Below, piece after piece: positions 1 to 10,382 of a stretch of DNA of 60,000 nt (position 1 is its first letter; the number at the start of each line of letters is the position of its first letter). Below the pieces are notes generated by a model. It saw only the letters and a list, made by a program, of their open reading frames with translations. It had not been told where the DNA came from and ran no database searches. Made by a program: the position numbers and the translations under genes. This stretch comes from Adiantum capillus-veneris (lineage: Eukaryota; Streptophyta; Polypodiopsida; Polypodiales; Pteridaceae): positions 16,823,077 through 16,883,076 of the forward strand of contig CM043946.1 in assembly GCA_014529385.2 (NCBI GenBank), in the 5' to 3' direction.

Positions 1-1674
1 CCCTTCTCTAGCGAAAAGGGGAGAGTTCTGAAGGTAGAAAGAGGGAAAGCAAAATAAATAAAAAAAGAAATGCCTAGGGGCACTAGCGATATCGCTAGTG
101 CACCCCCCCTCAAGAGCACAAGCCAAAGAGAGCAGCTAGAGAGCAGATGGAATCAAAGAAGCTCCCCCTTCCTAAGTTTCCAAATTGGGATGCTAGATGG
201 TCCAATTAAAGTGCAATCTCCAGAGTTGAAGACCCCCCACTATATTGTTATTGGAACACACACACACCCAGTACAAGCACTCTCTCCATAGAAATCTCAT
301 TAAGTATCTTGAAGAATGATGTCTTGGCTTTGCATGGTCATTAGTTGGGGCACACTATAATTAGTTTTTATTTCTGGCACTGTTTAGTTGTAATGTAAGG
401 GGTATTGCAGTCTTTGTTTTATCTCTCTATCAATTAGAAGTTTGCATAATAAAGCCATCACCATTTAGAAGAGAATACATATATTTCTTTTCTGTCTTTT
501 GTATCGATGCCAAGTGTTAAAAAAGGTAAAATTTATGCATATTTTACAGCTCCATATTGTTCCAAGTGTTGTTTACTTATGCTTATTGAATTGCAATGAC
601 ATAGTGCTTCTTATAATTTGGCATCATTTGTTTATTGATCACATTGGTTTTTCTTTGTGTTTTTCCACCAACCATTAGGAAGAGAATGGGGTCTAGGAGG
701 GCCTCCTTATTGGTAGTTTAAGGAAGTCAAACCTTTAGTATTAAGAAAGTAATCGAAGGACAATTTTTGAATTCAAACATGCAAAACGGCTAGTTTATTT
801 GAATTCAAAGTTTCCCCCCAAAATGGAATTTAAAATCTAGTGGGTAAAACCATAACATGTAGCATATCTATGGAAAGAGATCGACACATAGATTGCAGAA
901 CTATGATCTCCGCTCAAATCGGAGATCATATGTGGGAGTTATGGAAGGCCAAAAATCATAAAATTTTCCACCTTCTTTTTAGGGGGAAAAGTGAATCCTT
1001 TGACCACTCTTACACACCAACCATTCTTGCACACATGGCGTACACCTATTCATCAAAATGTTAATCACCTCCATAAGCTCATGGCAAATAAAGTGGCCCT
1101 CCTACACCCCATCCTCTTCCTAATGACAAACATCACCCATAGGGGATTTTGAAATTTAGAATCACCACTAGGTGTAAAGATTGGGTTCAATGGTATATTA
1201 AATTTTATTTGATCCATTGTTGTATGTTTTTCACCGTTGACTTTTAAATCATGTGTTTTTTGTCTAGGTCATGCTCATCTAGGTCAACATGCGAGATGAC
1301 CCATTGGCTACAGTTTGTAAATGGGATGCTCATCCAATGTCATGCTTCATTAAAGGCTTTTTGGGTCAAGATCAATATACGTGCAACATACACAAGAATA
1401 ATGTCAATAGTAGAAGTATTTTGTATATGTCTGTTTCTTCATCGGAAGCTCTAGGAGTTGACATAAGTGGACACAAGTTTGCGTTGCATATCTAGGATTA
1501 AAGTAAATTTGTACAGGGAGATCCAGCTCCTTTTCTTAGAGAGAAGCAAGTTCCAAATGATTTGAAAACACTTATCACATGTCAATCGTTTGCAATGTCA
1601 CATGAGGAGGAGGAGGAGAAAAATATTTGTTTAAGTGACACCAACCTTGACTCTCTACCCTGAATCAAGACTCC
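1..1674. other. Left flank without a recognisable gene
   Basis: This stretch lies outside the target-site duplication of the large minus-strand element that begins at 1680. Short open frames occur (for example at 840-1064 and 1289-1495) but none shows a domain, a repeat of a known element or a coding look. The DNA is AT-rich with long T and A runs. The only structure of note is the palindrome at 81-100. It may be the continuation of the decayed sequence at 21142 and beyond, because the E1 insertion separates the two; no homology was recognised that proves this. Confidence 0.6.
81..100. repeat. Perfect 20-bp palindrome
   Basis: CACTAGCGATATCGCTAGTG reads the same on both strands. It is framed by GGGG on the left (76-80 region) and CACCCC on the right, so the dyad extends to about 76-107 with one extra base. 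Function unknown; it could be a hairpin or a remnant of a foldback element. Confidence 0.85.
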
Positions 1675-1679
1675 AACAA
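1675..1679. repeat. Target-site duplication AACAA (left) of E1
   Basis: AACAA directly precedes the outer end of the left LTR fragment (1680). The same five bases follow the outer end of the right LTR at 21137-21141. A 5-bp duplication is the normal footprint of LTR retrotransposon integration and shows that 1680 and 21136 are the two ends of one insertion. Confidence 0.85.
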
Positions 1680-1910
1680 TGTGCGCATATGTCGCACGTG
1701 TCAATGCAAGGAACTTGCCGATACACTGTGTGCGAGCCACAAATGGCTCCAAGCACACAACAAGCCTAAACTAGTAAGCTCAAAGATGGCGTTGGTGTGT
1801 CACTCACTGCTCTGCGTGGAGGATTCCTCGCCGCGAAGAAGAGGGAGACGCCGCTATGCCGTGCTCAACCGCCTCGCCGTCGTCGTATCGCCACAATGCT
1901 TGATCGCACA
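1680..1910 (-). repeat. E1 outer LTR fragment (LTR C), truncated
   Basis: About 231 bp aligned to the low-coordinate part of the LTRs at 2233 and 20561, with the shared start TGTGCGC and the same following text. It stops at 1910, where leader sequence begins, so about 60 percent of the LTR is missing. Its outer end is intact and abuts the TSD. A 6-7 bp gap near 1818 distinguishes it from the other LTRs. Confidence 0.85.
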
Positions 1911-2210
1911 CTTTGAAAACTCTACCTACCTACTTACAACTAATACACCTACTGTTACACACTAACACACTCACATATCTACTTCCTACTTACTGTACAT
2001 TACATTACATAGAACTAACAACCTTAATACTAACACCTTACACAGAGAAAAAACACAGTACCTTTGAAAACTCCATTAACAAAAAAAATACATAGTAGTA
2101 ACACAAAATCCTTCTTCTCAACACACACACCCTTCTTCCTTACCTTTTCTACAATTGAAATTGCACCACAAAAGAAGCACATAGTGCCATTCAGGCTTAG
2201 TGTATGGCAT
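1911..2210 (-). repeat. Second copy of the E1 leader
   Basis: Non-coding leader that matches 20229-20538 nearly base for base, including the CACAGAGAAAAAACACAGTA block. It lies between a primer-binding site (2211-2228) and the truncated LTR C, with everything else of an internal region missing. It therefore belongs to a second, almost wholly deleted unit joined in tandem to the main element. Confidence 0.85.
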
Positions 2211-2228
2211 TCCCCGGCAACGGTGCCA
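2211..2228 (-). other. Primer-binding site, tRNA-Asp type
   Basis: On the minus strand TGGCACCGTTGCCGGGGA, lying 4 nt inside the LTR end at 2233. It differs by one base from the complement of the 3' end of plant tRNA-Asp (GTC). It shows that the LTR at 2233-2836 was used or copied as a 5' LTR. Confidence 0.85.
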
Positions 2229-2232
2229 AAAA

Positions 2233-2503
2233 TGTGCGCGTATGTCGCACGTGTCAATGCAAGGAACTTGCCGATACACTGTGTGCGAGCCACAAATGGC
2301 TCCAAGCACACAACAAGCCTAAACTAGTAAGCTCAAAGATGGCGATGGTGTGTCACTCACCGCTCTACGCTTGTTGTCGTGGAGGATTCCTCGCCGCGAC
2401 GAAGAGGGAGATGCCGCTACACTGCACTCAACCGCTTTGCCGCTGTCGTGCCTTCGTAATGCTCGATCATACACACACTCCCTCTCTCTCCCTCTCTCAC
2501 TCT

Positions 2504-2539
<36 letters not shown>

Positions 2540-2836
2540 AGGAGATGAAGAAGAAGAAGATGGAGATGGAGCAAGAGCACTCTTCAATTGCACAAATGAG
2601 AGAATAAGTGAATTTTAGGTTTAGTTGACTTTTATATGAGCTTGCTTCATTCACACTTGGGCACCCATGCTTAGCCAACTAATCCCTTGAATGTTCCAGT
2701 TAGAGTGTGTCTCTCATCGGCGATCACTCTTACCCTTTTCCTATTGGACCGACAAGCCTGGTACCTGACTCTACCAAGTAAATAATACAACGTCTGTCGT
2801 AGGTGATAGGGTGTCCGTGAGCCGTGAGGGTTAACA
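2233..2836 (-). repeat. E1 middle LTR (LTR B), 604 bp
   Basis: Minus-strand LTR beginning TGTTAACCCTCACGG (at 2836) and ending in CA. It is flanked by a polypurine tract on its upstream side (2837-2849) and a primer-binding site on its downstream side (2211-2228), so it acts as both a 3' and a 5' LTR. It is 28 bp longer than LTR A, partly from an AC/CT microsatellite at about 2483-2537. Plus-strand open frames in it are LTR text repeated in all three copies, not genes. Confidence 0.9.
2629..2636 (-). promoter_or_regulatory. Candidate TATA box of E1 LTR B
   Basis: TATAAAAG on the minus strand, about 200 nt from the LTR start at 2836. The same octamer is kept at the same place in LTR A (20929-20936). 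Position and conservation fit the LTR promoter; no experimental start is visible. Confidence 0.5.
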
Positions 2837-2849
2837 TGCCCCCCTTCTT
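2837..2849 (-). other. E1 polypurine tract
   Basis: AAGAAGGGGGGCA on the minus strand directly precedes the LTR that starts at 2836. It is the usual primer for plus-strand DNA synthesis and marks LTR B as the 3' LTR of the main unit. Confidence 0.8.
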
Positions 2850-5027
2850 GATGTAGATTCCGTCCTTGGAAGCTATTGAGTTGAACCTCGTTCATTGAGG
2901 TGGAAGAGCATTTGAGATGAATGTCCTTAGCCTTCTTCAGTCTCACAGCAAAATCAAACAGCATTGGCAGAGTAATTGCATTCTCATATACAATTAAAAA
3001 GCATATACAGTTTTAGACAGAAAAATTGATTGGTAGCATAATTCTAAACCATTTGTCAGTAATAAACATTAAATTGCAATATAATCAAACACATAAATAG
3101 CTGTAAAGGTAAAAAATTAAACAAGTATGGGGTCGCTAATTTAACGGTCTAAAGGCACTAAAGATCGACTATTAATACCATGGGTAAGCTTCTCAATTTT
3201 CTATGGTCAATTAAGTTGTTTAATCGCGAGAGCCAAGTATTTCATGTTCGAGGGCTAACTAGAGGCTATACCTAGAAGACCTTATAGTTAAGCTACAATA
3301 AAAGGAATTTCTCATGAAATCATCGCCTGACTGATTACTTTTTCTTTGACCCCCCAAAGTCTTTTCACAGTGATTCAATTTTGATGCGTGTGCTTATTTT
3401 GTATGCCTTGGGTTTTTTGCTTTTCATGGAAAAGCGCCCACACTGGGAACCTCTAGGGCTCTAGTACCATAGGCGATACATGTGAGTGAAGTACCAAATC
3501 AAGCTGAGATTTCTCTTCCAGCTTAAGATTCTACATTGTGGCACTTTGATTTTTTTGTTTACTAGTTTTCAACATTTTAATTTTGTAACTTTGGGGGGTC
3601 ATATAACACTGTTACCCTCCCCACGCTCATCACACTAGTAAAATCCCTTTATAATAATTAAGCTAAAGGTCAATAGGGACTAAGCCTGCTAGAATGCCCT
3701 AGTACATTTCACACAATGCTACCTAAGTCGGATTAAGAACCTAAGTAACCATTAATTATTAGGAAGGCATTCCCCATGGTATTAAGAGAAGATCTTTAAC
3801 GCCTAGCTTGGTCAAACTAGCTTAGTCGGACTGCTTGATTCTTAAGCCTAGACAAGTGATTATGCCAAAAATTACATTGAATTAAATGTTTAATACTAAG
3901 CAAATGTGCTAAATATTATGCTACCAATCACAATTAAAGCAGACAAACATAGATGTAATAAAGATAAGGGGCAAGGATAATGGACAAGAAACACCTGTTT
4001 GTGTTGATGGTCACGCTTGATTTGAAGTGTGAACCAGAGAAAAATCCCATGAAGGTCCAAATCCTAACAACAACAACATATTCCTATACACACTAAGAAA
4101 CACAAAGAATACCTCTAGGAGGCACATCAGTGGAAAAAGTTACCAACACTTATTGAACACAATTAAAAAACATAAGGAACCCTAACCTAATTATTTGCAC
4201 TCCCCTTAGAGAGTCAAGGGAATAGGATATTGTAGAAATTGGGGGGAAACCCTAAGGCTAAACCCCTATCCTCGTCGTCGAGATAAACAAAGTCATCATC
4301 CATGAGACCATATGTGCCATCTATGTAGTCATGTAAATCTTCTTCTTCATCATAGGTAGCCATGTTTACTAAGAAGTTCACTAGACGCCTATAGTCATCT
4401 TGGTCAAAAGGGTAGGCTTGTGCAATGGGAGAAACGCTGTCTACTCAGTATGGATCAGTCGTGGTCAAGAGACGTATCAGCCATTCTAACTCCTCGAAAT
4501 TCCTCTCACACGCTAGCGTACCTACCAAATCCCATTCACATGCAAGCACCGGAAATACCATGTGAAACATTTATGAAAAGTAACGAGGGTACCTCTCACC
4601 CAAGGCAGGAGTGGATGACTCTAGCGTACTAGCCATATCTGTACACACAAATAGATGATGGTTAGAGTGAAAATATTACAAGGGTCATGTTCTTGTGCAT
4701 AATGTGTTTTTATGATTTTGTGTTATGGATCTTGCTCTTTTACTTTTTTATCTTGTTTTTGTGAGTATAAGGCTTTATATATACATTCCCTAAGATTGGA
4801 GATTAAGAGGTCAGGGAGGAAGGTTGAGAGGGAAGCAAGTGAATGATGACTGTCAGCAAAAGTTGCCCCCTTCCTTGAGTAGATCATACCGTTTGAAATG
4901 AGCTCGTCACCCTTTGAAACCAATTGTTCCAGTTGGTAATAGGTGAGGATTTTTGCCAGTAGTTTTCTCTTACCTTAGGTGCCTCGTCAAGTTGCAAGGG
5001 TGGTAAGGTACTCTCCCAGGATCGAAC
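2850..5027 (-). other. E1 3' non-coding region
   Basis: About 2.2 kb between the last coding block of E1 and its polypurine tract. It contains only short frames; a weak one at 4723-4923 (minus) has no recognisable domain. RT, RNase H and integrase would normally lie here, between protease and the 3' LTR, and no trace of their motifs was found. Confidence 0.6.
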
Positions 5028-5726
5028 TTAAAGTGGTTCATCAGGTGATTCTTGAACACTAGGAGGTGTGGATTCCTTTGTAGATTTATGGAGGTCCACT
5101 ATTGTCGGTGGAAGCTGTGGAGAAGCTTTTATCTCTATGGATGCATTACATGAGGAGCTAGAAGCTTCATGGGACTCCCCCCTTCCTGAGCTAGGTGGAA
5201 CAAATCGTTCTTTCTTTGGTACCCAAACTAGCTCTATAGCGGGTGTGTAGCATTCTGTGATTTTTTTCTTTCCACGATCGTCACTTAATTTTGAAACTAC
5301 ATAATTGGGCTCACAATGGTCAGGTGACAGGTAAGAACACAATCTACGTTTTGGTACCTAGATGTGATCATTTCCTTGGTAGTAGCCTTGGGATTCCAAT
5401 AGTCGTTTAGGAATCCACCGCCACGTTTTATTACATTTCTTGGGGAGAGTGGGACGTTTCTTACAAGGCTTCTGTTTTTTAGCACTAGCTATGGTCGCTA
5501 AAGAAGATTTAGTGACCCACTTGTATGTTTTCTTTGTTACATTAGGATGAGTCTTGTCAGAAGCTATATGCATTGCCTCTAGCATATTTAAGGGTACGAG
5601 TGGTGGCATTTCATCCCCCTCAGGTGTTACCCAGGTCGTCCCCCTCCTTTCCCAAGTGTCTATGGTTGCTGCTAGGTGGACCCAATCCACATTGTCCGAC
5701 TCAGTCATCCCAGGGAGTACATCCAT
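5028..5726 (-). pseudogene. E1 downstream ORF, unknown, in frame with protease
   Basis: Two open pieces (5726-5358 and 5342-5028) in the same frame as the protease block at 6515-5853, separated only by stops. The text is rich in Lys, Thr and Ser; the first piece holds several Trp residues and a basic Lys/Pro cluster, the second a Ser/Pro-rich tail. No RT, RNase H, integrase or chromodomain motif is present. It was probably the C-terminal part of one gag-pro polyprotein. Function unknown. Confidence 0.5.
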
Positions 5727-5852
5727 ATAAGGAGAATCTTCCCCAACATCAGTGTCCGCCGCTTTACACGTGTAACAATACTACAATGGGGTCGAATGAA
5801 CTATTGTGTCAGATCTATGATCAATTATAAACCTGTTTCCTAGAGAATGTGC

Positions 5853-6515
5853 TCAACCAGTCACAAGATCCACTGGAATGACAGCATCTTGGAACTGCAA
5901 GTAGACATGGTTTTTAGACCAGTCATGCATCATTTTTGCTTCCCTCATGAAAGGATGTCCTAAGATCATCTCCGATGCCATAGTGTGTTTGGAGAAATCC
6001 ATAACAATGAAGGCAATCCTTATTTTATGTCCAAAGACCTTGATCTTGAGATCTTCTAGCATCCCAATAGGTTTAACAATAGACCCATTGGCCATCTTCA
6101 CTACTATGGTTATGGTCGCAAGGTGAGGTCTTCCCATAGTTTCCCAGCAATTTTTAGTCACAATGCTAACCCCAACGCCACCATCAAGGATTCCCTTCAT
6201 AGTTAATCCCTTAGTAGTGATTGGTATGGTCGCATTGGATTCATCACCCTCAAAGTATTGTCCCAACTTGTTAACAGGTATTTCTATAACAAGGTTCTCA
6301 TCTAGGTTGGGTTGTGGATCTAAGTGTTCCTCCTCTATTGGAATCTCCCCCGCTCCATCCATCTGTGAAAATTGTGGTAGCCCAAACTTTAGCTCTCCAT
6401 TGAGGAAGGCTCGAAGAGCTGAGACTAGCTCAGGGTCTTTATATAGTTTGGACATGATGGTGGTTCTGACTTCTGAAGACATGAAATCCATCAATTTGGC
6501 AATGTTTAACGACAC
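5853..6515 (-). pseudogene. E1 retropepsin-like protease domain
   Basis: 220 codons open. The core shows ILDGGVGVSIV in the place of the catalytic Asp-Ser/Thr-Gly loop, then an ANGS flap-like segment, and near the end the ILGHPFM motif followed by HDW, typical of plant gypsy-type retropepsins. This enzyme would cut the Gag polyprotein inside the particle. Asp is kept, but DGG replaces D-S/T-G, a change also seen in some plant elements. The N-terminal part (Lys/Glu-rich, about 80 residues) is the end of Gag. A frameshift separates it from the upstream gag around 6520-6535, and E2 sits just upstream at 6630. Confidence 0.75.
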
Positions 6516-6624
6516 CGTTTGGACTTCAGTCGCTTGACGTGGGAATATGTGATCTCCATTTCTTTGATAGGATCAGGTAGTCCCTCTGTAAACATTCTTT
6601 CCATCAAGAAGTGAGTACGCCCAC

Positions 6625-6629
6625 TTTCC
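6625..6629. repeat. Target-site duplication TTTCC (left) of E2
   Basis: TTTCC precedes the left LTR of E2; the same five bases lie at 10244-10248 after the right LTR. Both match one copy of the E1 target, showing a clean insertion. Confidence 0.9.
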
Positions 6630-6821
6630 TGAAGTGCGAGCGAGAGCGTGTGTGGGTGTGTGTGCAACGATGGAGAAGAGAGGAGAAGAGGAGACCTTGT
6701 GTTTGCAGGGGCTGAAACTCACTCTATGCATGTGAGCCCCCTTATTCTATTATGTACATAATGAATAAGTATAGTGGGCGGGCACCTGGCCTAACCGGCC
6801 ACATGGGGCTTTACCCCAACA
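6630..6821 (-). repeat. E2 3' LTR, 192 bp
   Basis: Minus-strand start TGTTGGGGTAAAGCCCC at 6821, end CA at 6630. It holds two small dyads: a hairpin at about 6739-6767 (CTTATTC...GAATAAG) and TGGGGCTTTACCCCA at the LTR edge. A 10-bp GAGA-type insertion near 6670-6690 is absent from the 5' LTR. Confidence 0.9.
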
Positions 6822-6831
6822 ACCTCCCACA
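6822..6831 (-). other. E2 polypurine tract
   Basis: TGTGGGAGGT on the minus strand directly before the 3' LTR start at 6821. It fits the priming site for plus-strand synthesis, though it is short. Confidence 0.6.
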
Positions 6832-7009
6832 TAAAGGCCAATGTGGCCGTGAGAGAGAAAAGAAATCCGTACAAAACCTGTACAAGGCCATCACAAGTAT
6901 GATCTTAGCCAATGCCCACTGGCTCACTGAATCTGTGTGCATCCAGCTCTAATTATAGAGGAAGTATAGAGCGATCAACACCATACTCCTCACCAAAGCC
7001 GCACACATC

Positions 7010-7537
7010 CTACAGGTGTCTCACCATACGTTGCAAAGTACCCCTATGCTCAAGGCCAACGTCAGTCACTACATGACTAACCGATCCCACTGCAAATGCA
7101 CCTACCGCAAATGCAATCTTCAGTCTTGAGATGAGTATCTCGTACATGAGATTCCTGAATGCTGATGCAATCCTAGCAATATCTGCCAATCTGACCATCT
7201 CAGTCAAATCTGGCTCAGAAATCCACTCATGGAAATCACCCTGACACCCGAACTCCAATTCTTGGAATCCATCCTCGTGTCCATCGCATGTCACATGCGC
7301 ACCAAGAGCATCTATTTGTCCTGAACCCTGTGTGGTAAGAGCAATGCCTAGCTCTAACTCACATACATTAGCCTCTGGCCTAAGCATATCCATGAATGAA
7401 TGAATCACGGCTGAATCCTCAGCACTCAAGCCATCCATATCCGTCATCGTATCCACAAATGACATGCCCTGTTGCACAACTATCTGCACAACTGGCTCAA
7501 CATGCTCACAAACTGGAGCATCATGCAAGCTATCCAC
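7010..7537 (-). CDS. E2 175-codon ORF of unknown function
   Basis: An open frame of 175 codons that occupies the position normally held by integrase, RT and RNase H. The protein is acidic in its first two thirds (many Asp and Glu), with scattered Cys and His but no CCHC pattern, and ends in a Val/Ala/Gly-rich stretch and a basic tail. No copia pol motif (YVDD, HHCC, DDE) is present. It is the least decayed frame of E2, since gag and protease upstream carry stops and a frameshift. It may be captured host sequence or an element-specific protein; this cannot be decided here. Confidence 0.4.
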   Translation of the reverse strand: MDSLHDAPVCEHVEPVVQIVVQQGMSFVDTMTDMDGLSAEDSAVIHSFMDMLRPEANVCELELGIALTTQGSGQIDALGAHVTCDGHEDGFQELEFGCQGDFHEWISEPDLTEMVRLADIARIASAFRNLMYEILISRLKIAFAVGAFAVGSVSHVVTDVGLEHRGTLQRMVRHL

Positions 7538-7714
7538 AAAGGAGACATGCCTCGTCTATCTGCATGGCTGCGTACTCACAAAAATTGTGCCGTCCCACAC
7601 ATGACGTACTCGCATCGCATGAATCGTGCCAACACTAGAACCTCTAGCTATGACTAGCTGTCCACGATGCAATCTGAAACTGTGCTCATCCAACACTACC
7701 TGGCATTGGCTGTC

Positions 7715-8522
7715 TCATAAGTGACTTACAGAGATCAAGCTCTGTGTCAAACCTGGCACATGGCATACATCTCGCAACACGTATGATGCACCACTTGGAA
7801 ATGATAGTCTGACATCTCCTGCACCAACTATGTCATGCACTGAACCATCAGCTAGACACACATGTCCAAGCATACCACTAGCATATGTGCTAAACCACTC
7901 ACGACTCGGCGTGACGTGAAACCTAGCACTCACATCTAGTATCCAATGCGAAGGTAATGTGTCGTCAAAGACTGACATAAGAAAGTCAAGAGTAAACATG
8001 GAAGCAAAGTTGACATCTCTGTCATGTGTAGCCACATACGCTACATCTACTCCCATATCATCCAAAGTGATAGCATCCCTCTTGTGCTGTCTCTTGCGCT
8101 GTCTCATCCGTCGAAAACAACGCCTACATACATGCCTTATATGACCACAATGCCAACACACAACATCTCTATGTCTGCAAGATCGTCCTTTGACTGTAGG
8201 CATCTCTCTAGACTCATTTGTGCCAAAATCATTGCACAATCTTTGCCATAACTCTCTAGTTCTACATGCATCCAACCCAATGCGATAGATAGACAGACTC
8301 ACCAAGGTGTAACATGATCGTCGAACGTGCAAGCTCATCCAAGTCCTCCCACTCATCGTCAGTCATAGACTCTGGCCTAGCATCCATGCCCTGTAGTGGC
8401 AACACTTGGCCCAAATGAGTCAATGCATCATGCATACCTGCTTTCCAATTCTCAAAGTTTGAACCATCAAACTTTGTATGGAAAAGCATAAACCCTGACA
8501 ATGATGTACATGCCAAATCCAT
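7715..8522 (-). pseudogene. E2 gag and protease, frameshifted
   Basis: Copia Gag begins at the ATG at 8522 (MDLACTSLSG) with the usual KFDGSNFENW segment, which resembles the conserved Gag N-terminus of plant copias. The frame changes between about 8350 and 8270. The downstream frame (8356-7715) shows a zinc knuckle CWHCGHIRHVCRRC (CX2CX4HX4C) and then a protease-like block: WILDVSARFHVTP stands where WILDSGA-FHVTP is usual, so the catalytic D-S-G is damaged. It ends with the conserved VPGLTQSLISVSHL. The frame decays beyond 7715. Confidence 0.8.
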
Positions 8523-10046
8523 GGCGTCAACCTGTGACAAGACCAAGCACAAATCGATCAACTGACAATAGCCAAAGCCTGGATAACTCATACACCAAGT
8601 ACTGTCAAAATACAACATAAGTTGGCATAAGCTGTCTAAGAGAAGTATCAACAAATATGGCAATCAATGTAACGAAACAAGTGAGCAAAACCGTTCAAAT
8701 GATGCCAAAACATCTACTCTAATCCAAGAGTACTATGTGGTAATCGATGAAGCTATCATCAGCAATCTCCCTCCTTAAGAGATTACCACATGTATGTTAA
8801 ATGACATAATCTGGTGAGCAAACACTCTCACAATCCAATGACAAAACACTATGGCAAAGCAATCACTGAGTGCCAAATGCAATCAAAACACGATTGCAAA
8901 CCATGCACATAAAAAAATGAACTCGCAAGAAAAATCCGGCAGAGTTTCGGCAGTATTTGGCTATCTAACCATAATAACCATACACGCCATAAACATGCTC
9001 AAAACCATGAGCAAATCATGCGCAAAATCTGCACTCAAGCATACATGAGCTGCCCCAAAGTCTCAACTCCTTAAACTTGGAAAACAATCTTGTAATCCGA
9101 AACACAAAGTGCATCAACGCACTCTACAAGTGAAGCATACACTAACAGAAACTTGGATGCAAACCAATCAAAATATGACACAAATTGATGCTCAAAATAG
9201 TTGAAAGTCAGCCCACATATGCCATTGCAAGGCGAAGAATACCACCCACCAAAAAGCGCACATCATGTGCATCCACATGGCAATATAATTGAGCATCAAG
9301 CATGTACCAAATGTGTATCAAAGAGCATCCAAATAGCTGAAAATTCAGCTCACAATCATGCCAAAAATGCTTGCAAAACTCTCTGCAAATCTATTCACCA
9401 CACTTTCCAAAATCTGCTCAATCGCATAAGTCAATGCACATAACTTGTGATGAAACCACTCTCGAACCTAAGAGTCCACAAGAGTGCATACATCCACAAA
9501 GTGTTCTCAATGTGTGCGCATAAATGTGTTGAAAAATATCAACCCACACTCTCTTCACTGAGAGAAAAATATCAATGCGCAAAACAAGAGAATGACAAAG
9601 CTCAATTAGAGTTCTCCGAATGTAGCAAATCACCACAATATGCATACATAATCTTCAACTTTTCGAATACCCTGCAGCCTGTCAGCTCATATCAATTTGC
9701 AGAAACTTCCTTCTGCAAAGTTGTAGACCACGCGAAAACGGTTGGATCTCCCGAGAATGGACCTGAAATGTGTTGTTTATATAGGTCAAAACAAATCTAT
9801 AAAAATCTGCACTGTATACCCTAGACGTGCAGGCAATCTGAGTGACGTATCTCAAAATTGGTGAGGATTTTGAGAAAACTTTATTCTACAAAGTTGAAGA
9901 GGACAAAGCAACGGTCAGGAAACACGAGAATTGTCTTGAACGAAGAAGTTTTGATAGGCCAACACAAATCTGTAAAAACGTGCTGCAGTTTTTGTTGCTT
10001 CTCTGTCTGCCTCCCTGCTGAGCTCCAATGGTGCTCCCAATCCCTG
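8523..10046 (-). other. E2 leader
   Basis: About 1.5 kb of non-coding leader between the primer site and gag. It holds a diverged internal duplication: about 9705-9815 resembles about 9885-9990 (shared blocks TTCT-CAAAGTTG and AACAAATCT-TAAAAA). Plus-strand frames here have no recognisable product. Confidence 0.6.
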
Positions 10047-10059
10047 AGCTCTGATACCA
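10047..10059 (-). other. E2 primer-binding site, initiator tRNA-Met
   Basis: TGGTATCAGAGCT on the minus strand, two nt inside the 5' LTR end at 10062. It is the standard complement of plant initiator tRNA-Met used by most plant copias, and it fixes the minus orientation of E2. Confidence 0.92.
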
Positions 10060-10061
10060 GT

Positions 10062-10243
10062 TGAAGTGTGAGCGAGAGCGTGTGTGAGTGTGTGTGCAAC
10101 GATGGAGAAAAGGAGACCTTGTGTTTGCAGGGACTGAAACTCACTCTATGCATGTGAGCCCCCTTATTCTATTATGTGCATAATGAATAAGTATAGTGGA
10201 CGGGCACCTGGCCTAACCGGCCACATGGGGCTTTACCCCAACA
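10062..10243 (-). repeat. E2 5' LTR, 182 bp
   Basis: Minus-strand start TGTTGGGG at 10243, end in CACTTCA at 10062. It aligns over its full length to 6630-6821 apart from a 10-bp indel and about five substitutions. The primer-binding site follows on the minus strand. Confidence 0.9.
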
Positions 10244-10248
10244 TTTCC
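10244..10248. repeat. Target-site duplication TTTCC (right) of E2
   Basis: Second copy of the E2 target site; E1 sequence resumes after it. Confidence 0.9.
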
Positions 10249-10382
10249 CATGACTTTAAGTCACTTTCTTCTTGGATGACACTAGGTATGGCTAAGGGTC
10301 TATGGACTTGGTGAGGTTGTTGTTGCGTAGGGAACACGGTGTCTGTAATCTGGATCTGCCTATGTGCTGGTTTTAGATCCCT

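Larger units (their letters stand above)
6630..10243 (-). mobile_element. E2: 3.6-kb gag-protease copia, non-autonomous, nested in E1
   Basis: A 3,614-bp minus-strand Ty1/copia-type element with LTRs of 182 and 192 bp, an initiator-Met primer site, a long leader, a decayed gag and protease, and then a 175-codon ORF of unknown type where integrase, RT and RNase H should be. TSD TTTCC. LTRs differ by about five substitutions and one 10-bp indel. It could have moved only with enzymes supplied by another copia element. Confidence 0.85.

Noticed and set aside
2204-2548. Plus-strand frame reading CRTCQCKELADTLCASHKW, also present at 1681 and 20532
   Set aside because: It is conserved in three places only because all three are LTR copies of E1. 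It is antisense to the LTR and runs into microsatellites; no separate gene is supported.
6163-6537. 124-codon plus-strand frame
   Set aside because: Antisense shadow of the E1 protease, which has clear motifs on the minus strand.
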